Positions 1-11,276 of a stretch of 64,000 nucleotides of DNA are shown in pieces; position 1 is the stretch's first letter, and the number at the start of each line of letters is the position of its first letter. This stretch comes from Bryoerythrophyllum caledonicum (taxonomy: Eukaryota; Streptophyta; Bryopsida; Pottiales; Pottiaceae). Made by a program: the position numbers and the translations under genes. Where the stretch lies: assembly GCA_963971425.1 (NCBI GenBank), contig OZ020514.1, positions 24,850,602 through 24,914,601 of the forward strand, read 5' to 3'. A model generated the notes under the pieces. The model saw nothing but the letters and a program-made list of their open reading frames with translations. It had not been told where the DNA came from and made no database searches.

Positions 1-280
1 GTTTTTTCTTCACGTAATATCGTCTGTCTTCATGATCGATTACTTTACATAGTTTGTGATATGGTTTGTAAGGAAGTTCTGCTTCTAATAGTTTGGAATG
101 TTATTGTTCCTGCAGGACGTTTAGTTCCAACAGAATATTACTGGGATTAAAGGTTATAAGCAATGGCTAAAAGGTAAAATCCATACTCTCACCCAAGAGC
201 CCTAAACCGTACCCCTTGAATATTATATGACGGAAGACAAATCTACACAAATTTTAACAAAATCAGCATTTCAGTCAACA

Positions 281-1455
281 CACTTTAGCTCGAGCCGAGC
301 TAAAGTGCGGCCAAAGATGCATTAGACCAGTATACTTTTGCTCGACTAGAGCTGAAATGTACACGACCAATGCATCTCTGTTCGCACTTTAGCTCGACTC
401 GAGCTAAAATGTATCAAGTGAGTGCGTCCTTGGTCGCGCTAAATCCCGACTTGAGATAAAGTGACGTTACTATCTACACTCAAACCCTGCCTCTCAAAGA
501 AAATATCCCAAAATTCATTTGAGCCAATACACTTTACCTCAAATCGAGCTAATGTATAAAACAAATCACCTAAAGTAGAACCCCAACACCATTACTTACG
601 GACCTAAAAGCATGGCAGAAGATAAAATCGCCGATGTCACTGATAACACAAAGATATCTGCTCGTTTCTACTTCTCGAGCAATTTCTATATCAATACTCA
701 TCTTGGTCAGAGAGTCAATGTATGCAAATTGGATGATTGCATACCGTAGCAATATTGTACAACCATACTAAGTACTATAAACACACTTTAGCTCAAGTCG
801 AGGTAAAGATGAAGCATTTGTTACTATACAATACTATTAACCGCCGAGTAATTGCAGTCTAGTATCTCAACTCATGTCTACTTCTCGTTCACCTCTCATA
901 AATCGTGCATGAGCTTTAGTCTCGCTCCAAACACTCGAAAACCTCGAAGAGTGAGGTTTGTGAGTGATTGGATCGGTTCGTAAGCTTTTTCATGGTTTTG
1001 AGAGTTGAACGAGAAGTAGACAAACATTGATTAATAGGGTCTTGGGAAGTTTTCCATATGACTATTGAATGTTGCACAACTGTACTGACATACATTGTAT
1101 TTGATAACACTTTAGCTTGAGTTGAACTAAAGAGGCAGCATCAGCTTAAATACAACCATGTTTAACGTTGTGTATTCTTAGTCTGGTATCTCAACTCATG
1201 TCTAGTTCTCATGAAACTTCCTGAATCGTGCATGAGCTTGAGTGCCGTTCCAACCACTTGAGAACCTCAAAGCATGAGGTTCATGAGTGATAGGATTGGT
1301 GGGTAAGCTTTTCCACGGCTTTGGGAGTTGCACGAGAAGTAGGCATGAATTGAATAAAAAAGTCTAGAGAAGTTTTCCAAATGACTATATTTTGTTGCAG
1401 AGTATTATTGACATACTTTGTATTTGCTTACACTTTAGCTCAAGTCGAGCTAAAG
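281..1455. repeat. Cluster of motif A inverted repeats
   Basis: A nearly palindromic 25-28 bp motif recurs here. Its left half is CACTTTAGCTCGA and its right half is the reverse complement, ending CTAAAGTG. Clear copies lie at 281-307, 385-411, 530-555, 784-811, 1108-1132 and 1431-1455, with weaker ones at 334-360 and 436-463. Further copies are at 2357-2384, 3064-3090 and 55049-55075. The copies differ by point changes but keep the two arms pairing. No ORF explains them. They could be remnants of a very short mobile palindrome or transcription-factor sites; the sequence alone does not decide. Confidence 0.75.
812..1455. repeat. Two-unit tandem repeat, about 324 bp
   Basis: The segments 812-1132 and 1133-1455 are diverged tandem copies. 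Both contain the stretches ATCTCAACTCATGTCTA, AATCGTGCATGAGCTT, GAGAAGTAG and GAAGTTTTCCA in the same order, and both end in a motif A copy. Motif A at 784, 1108 and 1431 sets the period at 323-324 bp. The short ORFs read across this stretch are not convincing. Confidence 0.8.
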
Positions 1456-1520
1456 GATAACCTCTCCATCTTAATTGGATGATCAATTCAGAAATATAAT
1501 ATTTGTGCTTGGTTGCGTAT

Positions 1521-2213
1521 ATGTGCAGGACTGAGAGGGACAGGATGGTGACTCAGCTGCAGCACTTCTTCCAGGTACCTAGAGTCCTATTAGATTTCGA
1601 GGGCATGTGGTTGAATGTTGTGCTGGACCTCAACGGGATTCTATGCACGTGTGGGCCTACGTGGCAGGCCAAGGGATTCAGGAACTATAATTCGTCCATT
1701 CACTCGGCTTCGCTGCCGACCGAAGTAGGCCCTAAACTAGTCCGAGTGTGCCCAGGTTGTTCTGAATTCGTCACGAAGTTGTCTAAGTTTGCCATCATCA
1801 TGATCTGGAGTTCGATGATGACATCTACAACCTCGCAGATATGTAAATATCTTTTTCAGAATTGTCCTTTGTACCCTCTCAGGATCTTTGGTCAAGAGAA
1901 TTGCCATAGGATTCCCGAGCGTAGAGTCGGTACCAAAACAATCTTCATGAAGGAATTTGGCATTCAGAAGGACATCTTCTTGAAGACGTTATCGAACCAT
2001 CTGTTCAATAGGTTGGGTCATGAGTATACTCCGGCAAATACGCTTGTCATTGACAATAGCCAGATTAAGCACATGCTCAATTTGCACAAGAACTTCTTTC
2101 TACTTCCATCATGGTCCCACAATCATGATGGCGCCAGAGAGGATTCGGAACTGCCGGAGGAATTGCTGCCATTTCTCTCGAACTTTCATATGTTTTCGGG
2201 CGGTCTAGCGTAG
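1521..2213 (+). CDS. FCP1/NIF-like HAD phosphatase-like protein
   Basis: This frame of about 231 codons looks like an FCP1-homology (NIF) domain of the HAD phosphatase fold. Motif I reads VVLDLNGILC; the family usually has DxDxT/V, so the first Asp is kept and the second is Asn. A later hydrophobic strand ending in a Ser (IMIWSS) fits motif II. NTLVIDNSQIK fits the final acidic motif, usually a DD pair and here DN. Catalysis is therefore doubtful. The first ATG is at 1521, but TATATGTGCAG just before 1529 looks like a splice acceptor, so an upstream exon may be missing; ATG 1545 is another possible start. A related inverted fragment lies at 3585-3849 and related modules at 50.9-54.3 kb. No internal stop is seen. 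Whether it is expressed is unknown. Confidence 0.6.
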   Translation: MCRTERDRMVTQLQHFFQVPRVLLDFEGMWLNVVLDLNGILCTCGPTWQAKGFRNYNSSIHSASLPTEVGPKLVRVCPGCSEFVTKLSKFAIIMIWSSMMTSTTSQICKYLFQNCPLYPLRIFGQENCHRIPERRVGTKTIFMKEFGIQKDIFLKTLSNHLFNRLGHEYTPANTLVIDNSQIKHMLNLHKNFFLLPSWSHNHDGAREDSELPEELLPFLSNFHMFSGGLA

Positions 2214-3584
2214 TATCGGGCCAAACATCCCTCGAGCCGAGAAATGTTTCATAATGATCAAAAGACGTGTGGTCAATCTGCGAGTATGTAGAACGCAATC
2301 CAAGCGTCTCAGAATCTCCGCTCTTAATGCGGTTGGGAACACTTAGATCTCTATTACACTTTAGGTCGAATAAAGCTAAACTGTATCAATTGATTGCAGC
2401 TCGATTTTGTAAATTTTGTTGGACCATTTTTTGATAAATGAAACCGAGATGTTTCACCTCTTTGTTTGTTGTGCGGATTGGATATCTACTGCTGATGGAA
2501 TGTCGTCCTGTCTTGAATGATTAGAATTTTCATCTATTGTTCTGAGGTATCTGAGCGTCACTTTGATTGAAACTTCTACAAGATTGTGATTGTCGGGCGT
2601 CCGTGGATTCCTTGCTGGGCCTAGAGGAGTTCGCCCTTTCCCTTTGGAATAAAAAACTTTTATTGCACTCTGCAGCAACCGCGCAGTGAGCCATGATTTA
2701 TTCGACCATGGCAATAGACGACGGAGTTGTTGAAAGCCCTATTGCACGGGAGCCAATTCACGATAGGATCAACTCCCCTTTGTTGCAGTGGCCTCGTTCA
2801 GTTCCAGGGTCTCCGCGTCTAAATCCGAGTAATTGTATTAGCAGCAAAGCGTATTCTTTATGACGGTTTAAGGGATGCTACTTACCCACGCTTGCTCACG
2901 GTGCGTGTTATGCTCACCTCCAAGTTATTGCACTATTGAGTTGTTTTTGCCTAGGCAATCTTGGTTTGTTGTTGAGCTATATTGCACTCATGTAGTTTTT
3001 GCTTCATTTAAGCATATTTTTATTTGTTGGATGTTAAATGTGCTGTGCAAATTTACCCTTCAGCATTTTAGCTCCATTCGACCTAAAGTGCACTAGGATG
3101 GATCGTAATGATACAATTTTCATGTGTGTCGTGTAGGAGTATACGACCTAAAGTGTATTTGTTTGGATTGTATGTGGCACCTATTGTACAGAAAAGATCT
3201 GGTAAATGTCTCCGCCCCCGTATTCTCTCAAGAAATACTGTTGGAAACAAATGCTCTCCTTCAGCTCCCACCCGCCAACACTCGCTGCCCAAATCGAACA
3301 CTGACAAGGTGGGTAGGCGGGGTTTGCAGCGTCTTCTAAAGAGTCCATTAATGCAAGAGAATGGCGCAACATGGACTAGGCAACGTCAAAGGGCTTTTTT
3401 GAAGATGCGTATAGAGGCTTATGGAGGAACTCCCTAGACCATTTGATTAGTGATAGGAGGATTGTGTTTTGCCTTGGGGTAAATGAGTGTTGTGTGTGGC
3501 TTTTTTCATGAGATTTTGAATAAAGCTTGGATTAATGATATATGCTTCTTTTACCATTATCATTTTTTTGGACATTCGGCTAAT
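2214..3584. other. Intergenic, no gene recognised
   Basis: This stretch holds motif A copies at 2357-2384 and 3064-3090 and a right half-site around 3150. The available frames (minus 2454-2714, plus 3108-3437) are short, match nothing I recognise and have no paralogue elsewhere in the window. I do not call them genes. Confidence 0.5.
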
Positions 3585-3849
3585 TTGGTCCATCCATGTA
3601 AATTGACCACATGTTTTCTGATCATAATAGAACATCTCTCGATCGGAGGGATGGTTGGACCGATAATGTGCTAGATCGCCCCCCCAAGAAATGAAGGTCA
3701 GAGAAATATGACAATAACTCTTCCACTAGAACCAAATCCTCTTTGGCACCAACATGATCGTGCGACCAAGTTGGAAGTAAAAGGATTTTTTCTGTCAAAT
3801 TAAGCATGTGCTTAATTTTGCTATTGTCAATGACAAGAGTATTTGCCAA
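3585..3849 (-). pseudogene. Inverted fragment of the HAD-like gene
   Basis: On the minus strand this encodes the C-terminal end of the gene at 1521-2213: ANTLVIDNSKIKHMLNL here against ANTLVIDNSQIKHMLNL there, followed by matching WSHDH and EELL segments. Similarity continues past the stop into the 3-prime flank, so this was a DNA-level duplication and not only a coding match. Everything upstream of the last acidic motif is missing, so it cannot make a complete domain. With the copy at 1.5 kb it forms a diverged inverted duplication about 1.3 kb apart. Confidence 0.75.
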
Positions 3850-4689
3850 GTATATTCACCACCCAAGCGATTCGAAAGATAGTTTGACAACCTCTTCAAA
3901 AAGATGTAACTAATATTTAACTAAATGTGGATAAAACGATCAATTGTGGACCAAATTAGATACTTCTGACAACCCTAAACACCTACTAGATTGTCCTAAA
4001 ATATACAATTTATATGGGTGAAGGATACTCAGAGTCTACTGAGGATTGTTTATTTGTCGCGTGACTTCTCTTCTCGGGGGGCGGCCGACCATGAGGGTGC
4101 GTTGACGACCTAGACTCTTCGTCTTCTATATTAGACGACCTAGACTCTTTGTATCGCAGAGATATAATAGAAGGAATTAAAATGCAAGTGTCGGCGGATA
4201 GCCGAGACGTAGTGATCAAGGATAAGGTGAAATAAACCGAGATGGGAATGGCGTCATGCACAAAGTCCACCATCATGAGCGTCAAATTCTCTTCAGTAAA
4301 GGGCTCAAATCCTACGGCTAGTCGAGACAAGCATTAGATAGAGGTGGGTGGTTTGTAAGGACAAGGAGGCTAGAAAAGATTAGAAATGAGCTTCATACAA
4401 AACAATGAAGCCAGCGGTTGACAACACTTTGACAACCAAAAACGATTGCATCTGTGAGAAATAGTCAAAACGTTTGCATATAAGAGAAATAGTCAAAACG
4501 TTTGCATATGTTGTGTCAAGTGTATAGCCGCAGTCGGCGGGGAGCCGACAAGAACGCTCTCTTCTATCCAGAAAGAGACCTCGCCATCTAATAACCAAGA
4601 ATAGTACCTACAATGCGATCTGACAACAATTGAGTCCTATGATTAGGATTAAGCAACAATCCATCGGCTGGCAGCCGATGAGATATGAA
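3850..4689. other. Non-coding stretch downstream of transposase-like gene
   Basis: No convincing gene. Motif B palindromes lie at 4190-4206 (degenerate), 4533-4549 and 4663-4679, the last just downstream of the minus-strand stop at 4690. A direct duplication of about 29 bp (containing GAAATAGTCAAAACG) occurs at about 4458 and 4489. An 11-bp CGACCTAGACT repeat is found at about 4106 and 4136. Confidence 0.5.
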
Positions 4690-6718
4690 TCAGTCTTCAT
4701 CTCCACAATTGACTGAGATGCCACCAGCCTCCAGAGTTGCAATCGCAGCGCTCGCTGCCTTAGGGAGAATACGGTGAGAATTAGGAGGGCCTTTCTTAGT
4801 GTGCGATGGATAGCGGTGCGAGTAAAGAACAATTTTGCAGTTTTGTACCTCTAAAATACAAGGTTCTCTTTGCCATCTCTTGGTCCAACATTCCCTCGCG
4901 ACAATCTTCTTTGATTCCTTCTTCCCTAACATGGGCATCCACCATTCGACTTTGAAATTCCCGTAGCAATCTCCTGGTGTCAGATTAACGCATTCAAGAA
5001 CTCGGCCCATCCACACAGGAAGGTAATGACCGTTGCTAGGACGGCAGAGAACAAAATCACTGAGTAAAATGTCTCGAAATGGATTGAACGACAACTTTGG
5101 ACGGCTCAATTCAGGGCCACAGAAAGGATATGCGCCGGGGTCATCATCAGGGGTAATGTCCGGAATTCCAATGACGTCATCGGGCGACGAAGAGCTGCGA
5201 GTATGATCGCGAATCCAGTTTGAAGTTGGCCAAAACCCTTCCTGGAGTGACTCCCGGTTTGGTGGCAGGGGACCTGAAATAAGTTGATGGATACGCTCCC
5301 GGTACAAAATGTAAGGGGTCATATCCGCTGCATAACGCTTGTCCCGGGACATGCCGGTCTTCCAGAACTCAATATATTTGGCAATTCCGTTATTGATGAA
5401 GGATTGCTTCTCCCTGACTCCAGTGGCCCGAGCAACCTCCTTCTCCAGGTTTCTTTTGTTCTGGTTAACTCGGACGTCTCCCCAGAGGAGCTTAAATAGG
5501 ACTGGCTTTGGATCTCCAATAGGTAGGCGTGGATTTCCGTGCTCATTAGCGGTCCACATCTTGACAGGCTTACCTGTAGGATTCCAAGAAGAGTCAGAGG
5601 CACAAAATGAATGAGAACACGAACTCCTAGCAAAAATGTTTAGGTCCATCGGCGGGCCGCCGACGGAGATGGAAGACGACGATGGTGGAGAAAGCCGAAG
5701 AGAGATGGGACTAGGAGTGTTTCCACCTTGACTGGCTTACCTGGAGGAAGCCAGGATGAATCAATCGCACACTTCTTGTATCTCATGATCGGCCATCCAA
5801 CGTCATCTCCTTCCTCCTCCACGTAAAACTTGAACAGGTGCATCTTTTCCAATCCGACAATCTTGTTACTCCCGTCATGATGATATCCAGCAATATACTC
5901 TTAAAATCTGCAACCTCTTGGACAAGTTCCGGAATGAACGCGGCAGTCTTTTGCGAGTCCATGAAGGCTTTCATGAGGTCAGAAAAACAATAAGTGTTCT
6001 TTCGTTTGATGAGTTTCGAAAGGTAACTACAATGTGCTTCAATATCCTCATGAGTGTGGCCAACAATCAAGAATCCCACAATGACCTCCTTGAAGATTTT
6101 TCTAGCTGTAAGAAGCAAACAAAACACCATGAGGAACCGATTCTTGGTATCCTTGGCGGAGTTATCAAGCTAGAGAATCAACTTCCGAGGAAGCGGGACT
6201 TGTGGTCTATCAGGAGGAGTATTCGGGAACGAATCTCCTTTAGATTCTGGAATTGATGAAATACATCTGAACTTCCCATGAAGTAAAGCATCAAAGAAAG
6301 GATTCAGGAGTGGACATGTGAATAGCTCCTTGGACTCTCGCACCGGGCGCCTCTCTAATGCTCTTAGAACACGGGAGAGAGAAGAGATGGTGAAATTTAA
6401 GTCCCCCGGCCATAACGATGTCGAGTAATGAGAGTAGGCACCGTCGCCGTGTCCATGTGTAAGCATGCCGGTACATGAAATCGGAATTTGACCGAGCCTG
6501 ACGGTGGCCTTGGTAATCCTCTGCATTCTAGAAATAGCCGTCTTGGAGGTATCCATCTTGTCATGATTTATTCAAAGGAACTTAGATGGATACTGAATAG
6601 ACTGAGCCGACTAGCCGGAGTAAACATTTCCGCATGCCCTTTGGTAGTTTAGGTGGTTGTTTCTGTCATCCGTGAGTCCTTGTTACTCGTCTGACCCGCG
6701 AGGATATTTTGCAATAAA
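4690..6718 (-). pseudogene. 3-prime half of DUF7869-type transposase-like gene
   Basis: This is the C-terminal half of a minus-strand gene whose N-terminal half lies at 25761-28100, beyond a nested insertion. From 6556 downward it carries HYSTSLWPGDLNF, then LDNSAKDTKNRF, then LIVGHTHEDIEAH, the pattern I associate with DUF7869 proteins (transposase-like, RNase H-type fold). A conserved GKPVKMW block and a Trp-rich tail follow, ending at 4690. One intron (5574-5740) is supported by exact phase. Damage: TAG at 6170-6172 where the family has Gln before LDN, TAG at 6612-6614, TAA at 6683-6685, TGA at 6572-6574, and a frameshift near 5870. The family assignment is by memory of motifs. The gene is non-functional as it stands. 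Confidence 0.7.
5574..5740 (-). other. Intron flanked by duplicated exon sequence, with motif B
   Basis: The donor (CTCCAG then GTAAGC) and the acceptor (CCTACAG) give a 167-bp intron. Splicing joins codons in frame through a shared Gly (PPG then KPVKMW). The 43 bases around the donor and the 43 bases around the acceptor are about 74% identical, and both encode SSW-x-P-x-GKPVK. The intron therefore appears to have formed by duplication of an exonic segment carrying an AGGT site. Motif B sits inside at 5648-5664. Confidence 0.7.
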
Positions 6719-6723
6719 CTCGA
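6719..6723. repeat. Target-site duplication CTCGA, left copy
   Basis: CTCGA is directly repeated at 6719-6723 and 25756-25760, flanking the outer retroelement. With one copy and the element removed, the host frame reads straight through (DFL then VEF). Confidence 0.9.
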
Positions 6724-7799
6724 TGTTGCAGTTCGTAGAGACAGTATCCCTCCCAAATGCACCCAATTGTCACTAAGTGCTTCCCAGAGTAACCGCTCCG
6801 GTTTCGTTCCCACAGAGACCTAATACTCTTTCTCCAATACTCCGGATTACTTAAACCTTATCCCAACAATCCTTTTATTAGTTAGCTATATTCTTCACTT
6901 ACGTAGAATAGATCCGGATCCTTTCGGGGTCCGGATTATGTACAATGGTTTCCGGAAGGTAATTTCCGGAAATCTGGAGGGTAGTATAGTTTGCCTCTGT
7001 TCCTCCTCAGAGAGTCTCCTGGAGTTTTTAAACGAGTAGCCGGAGTCCACTGATCCTAAATTGTGTAAGTGGCTGGATTTCTCACTACCTTGAGACTTAA
7101 AGTGGCTAGGCATCCACTGTCCGGAACTTATAGTGACCGAACACCACTCTCCCTACAAAGCTAACCGATGATTTGATTGCTGCTGCTAGACTCAGACTCT
7201 CATGACATCCAGAAGGCCTTCCGGACGCGGTCACACAGAGCTAAGTCCAGACTACAACGATATTCCGGGGAATACAGTTGCAATTCTCCGGAACAGAGGC
7301 TCATCGTTCGCTATGGGTACTCCGTCTAGATCTTTGTATCAGGCTTTTTCCTATCTTAGGGAAGAACTCCGGTCGCTGACCGGAATCTAGTTTAATAGGG
7401 ATTCTTCCGTGAACTAGAGATTACTAGGAACACCTCTGCACTTCATCTCCTCCACTCCTGGCTACTTCCGGATCCTGGAGACTACCAGGAACACCTCTGC
7501 AATAGCTCTCTCTAGCTCTTCCAGGCGATCTCCTGACATTGACCTAGATAATTTCCCCCTTCGGCTAAACACTCGAGTTACACTATTCCGGACGAACCGT
7601 TCATACAATAGTACACACAAGAATGGATCAGGCCCTCACAAGTCATAAACACCACACCAAAAGTACCAGAGAGCAAGTCTGAGTAGAAGGGAGCGAAATT
7701 TATTTTGACCTGAGAAGAATAAGATCAACAGTTTTTGCCAAAACCTCACCATTAAGTACTAACTACATTCCTTCTAAACTAAGCCTTCCGCCTAGCCAT
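6724..7799 (-). other. 3-prime non-coding arm of gag-only element copy 1
   Basis: About 1.08 kb without a convincing ORF, matching 40435-41510 in copy 2. Shared blocks include TGATCCTA followed by TTGTGTAAGTGGC, repeated CCGGA-rich words, and two copies of a block ending AGGAACACCTCTGCA at about 7425 and 7485. The Gypsy element interrupts the arm at 7799. Confidence 0.75.
7795..7799. repeat. Target-site duplication GCCAT, left copy
   Basis: GCCAT occurs at 7795-7799 and again at 22924-22928, immediately outside the two LTRs of the nested Gypsy element. Confidence 0.93.
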
Positions 7800-8454
<655 letters not shown>

Positions 8455-8468
8455 TTATCCCCCTTCTA
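8455..8468 (-). promoter_or_regulatory. Polypurine tract of the nested Gypsy
   Basis: Directly beside the inner edge of the 3-prime LTR the minus strand reads AGAAGGGGGATAA, the expected plus-strand primer for an element in this orientation. Confidence 0.75.
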
Positions 8469-8655
8469 AACTACATCGGTCCTCCGATGTTTTTTTTTAT
8501 TTTTTATTTTTTTTATTTTTAATTGAAGGGCCTCTATGACTCCTTCTGGTGTTGCCGGAAAAAAAGTCTAAGTATTCAAAAACGAAAATTTGGGAGGAAG
8601 GGACTCCTAGCTAACATCCTTAAAAAAAATTTAAAAAAAAATCACTAGGGTACGC

Positions 8656-11276
8656 CTAGCCACTGGGAAAGACAACAACACCGGGGATGTCGCCAAAGGC
8701 ACCAATGCCTGGTGTCGCAGCTGGACTTCGGGTACCTCTGTCCGCTGCCCTGGAGATGCCACGGGGTGTCATTGCTTCGGGAGGAGGGCAAACCTCCATT
8801 GAAACCCATGCCGGGCCCCGACCCTGAGGAGACAGGTCAGCCGGCAGAGCCTGATCGCCAGTCTGCGATGGGCCCAGAGTGTGCGGGTGACTATTGTCGA
8901 GGTTGCTTGGTGGCCCATCACCTAGAGTCTGAACATCGGAGCTCCTAGGGTCAGACACTGGGGGTGGTCTCGGTGGCACGGTCGGGGTGTAGTGGCTACG
9001 GAATCCCTCCCAGGTCTGTGGAGGATAGGCAGACATGTAACCGCCATCCGAAGTCACTGTAGAAGGGGCCGCTGCGCTGCCACTGGTAGGCATCTGGGTC
9101 AAGATGAGGCCCGACTCCTGCTGCGACTCCAGGTCCCCAGCCAGAAAATCGAAGTCCGGGTAGGCTGCTGAAAATCGGTTCAGGTACCGGCGGTATCGGG
9201 CAACATCATCTGTATAGTGTTTCCAAGAATCCCACAACAGCCGGTGAGAAGGACCCATATGGCTGAGCGGCATACCTGGGTGAGTCAGTGGAGTCAAACC
9301 CCGACGCCGGTAATCCTCCACCAAAAAGTAGTGATCCAATACCAACTGATCATGAGCCTTCAGTCGGGCGTTCACCAACATCTCAATCTTGAGGCGCCTC
9401 AGCCGGGAAGCAGATATGGCTGCCTCCGCCTGGCGGGATGCATCTAGCTCCTAGCGTGTCCGGGTCAATTCCGCCTCTAATGTCTCCATCCGATCTTGGA
9501 GCCGGTTATACGTTGGCATAGGCACGGTCTGGGCCTGCTGCTCAACATGAAGGTCACGAAGCTGGGTCACCGCCGTCAAATTCTGCTCCAATGCTGTCAT
9601 CAGGGTCTGCATGCCAGCCATCACCGGGTCTGAAGTCGGATGTGAGGATTCACCTAGGGAGTCCAAAGGCCGGCGGCTGGTGATGCCCGGGGTATGGTCG
9701 GCCGGGGCTGTAACTTCCATCTCCACTAGTGGTGAGAAGGCATTCGGAACCTCTCCAGGGAGTAGCTCAGTGTTGGTTGTGGCGTTGCTAGCCGGCCGTT
9801 CATCCCTAGCAGCTCCAGCCAGCGGATGAGTCCCCGGCCCGGAATCAGAAGAACGAAAAATCTGCTGTGGGGTCTCCTCACTGGTGACCGGGTGATAAAT
9901 CTGCTGCTTCTTCGATGCTGGAGGCTGGCCGGGAGCTGACTCTTGGGGTTGCCCGGGCCGGAGTCAACTACTCCTTGCTCTAAGTTACCTCTCTCCTTGG
10001 AATCCATGCCATCGGTGGAGACCGGGCATGGTGACTGGTCGGTGTCCAAGGGCACTCCGGCTTGGACTTGCCCAGTGCCGTGAAGCTCCTGATTGACCTC
10101 CAAGTCCTGGTCAGGTCTGGGGCGCTCCCGGGTGACTGAAGGGATCGGTGTAGACCCCGTTGTACCTGGTCTTGTCGCCACCCCGGTCACACTCCGGTCT
10201 TTGGAGTCACCGTGACTCCTAGAGATACTATTGATCATCCGCTCCGTGAGGGCTGGAGTCTCCTTGTGAGTTTCTTGATTCCCATCCTCCACCTCCAGGT
10301 CGTCACTTGACTCCAAAGTTGGCCGGGAAGGACCGGCTCCAGTGAAGAAATGCTCGCCATGAGCTGGAAACCATTGCCGGAGAAGAGCTTCAATCAACTG
10401 TGCGCCCGGGATCTCCTTCATGTTCTTGCGTGCGTGACCCAAAACCCGGCGGAGGTTAGAAAGTACCAGCGGTGCCCAGTCTAATATCTCGTCTCTGGAC
10501 CTCACTGCTTCAAACAAATATTGAAGCAGGTTCAGGCTGGCGTGCGTGGGGGTCTTCTTTAGGCACAAAACCTCCAGAAGTGCCTTGATCCGGGGCTGGT
10601 AGTGCTCTCGGAACCCGGACACCCGAACTCCATCCATTTGAAAATCCTCTTCAACCAAAGAAAATCTCCGTGCAATGCTAGACCTCTGCTCCTCATCCTC
10701 CTTGTATGCCTTGAGCCTCCGGGTTCCGGTCAACCCAAATACCTCCCGGATCACTTCCGCCGACAATGCCACCTCCAGTCCTCTGACCCTGGCCCGAATA
10801 GGAGCTAGAGCGCCGCCAGCCTTGGTCTCTGGTGGGAGGATCCCTGCAATAAACTCTTGCACCAAATCCAAGCGAGGTGATGGCCAAACGTATTCATATA
10901 ATACCCCCAGCCCTACCTCACCGGCCCACCTGTCATCTCCGGCTTGCCTCCAGGGTTCCCAGTGAATCCACGAAGTGAAAGTCCATCCATACGCCGGCTC
11001 CGCTACCGCCAATCTCCGTGCTCCCCGGGTATATTTCTTCGCAAACCGGAGTCTAGTTGGAGAAGAATCTTCACCAGTGCCTGGAGTTGTCACACCAGCC
11101 TGGCGCCCAGGTGCTGTTGGTGTGGCAGTCTCAGGTGTAAGAATCTGCATGGCCTGGACTGGAACCTGGCGGGTCACCCGCCGGTGGCGCATCACCTGAA
11201 ATCTTCGTGCCTCGCTACCTGGTGTGCTGCCATTAGTGGTAGAGAGTAGAATAATACCTCCGGGCTGAGAAGCCAT
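8656..11276 (-). pseudogene. Extra ORF (ORF3) downstream of integrase
   Basis: A third ORF of the Gypsy, beginning at an ATG in good context (GCAATGGCT) at 11276 and originally about 870 codons. The intact first part (to 9726) has a globular region around residues 80-260 with RLRFAKKYTRG, GVLYEYVW and an FPAHGEHFF end. The pattern recalls the putative plant transposon-protein domain Transposase_32, a tentative match. A frameshift near 9.8 kb moves the frame, then a coiled coil follows (LEAELTRTR, stop, ELDASRQAEAAIS, with TAG at 9451-9453), and a Pro/Ser-rich tail ends at 8656. The architecture (globular domain, coiled coil, proline-rich tail) mirrors the ORF of the gag-only elements. Function unknown. 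Confidence 0.6.

Noticed and set aside
281-1455. CRISPR-like array (repeated palindromes with spacers)
   Set aside because: Spacing is irregular, copies diverge, the genome is eukaryotic and no cas gene is present.
2454-3437. Short ORFs at 2454-2714 (minus) and 3108-3437 (plus)
   Set aside because: No family, no paralogue, no splice or promoter support.
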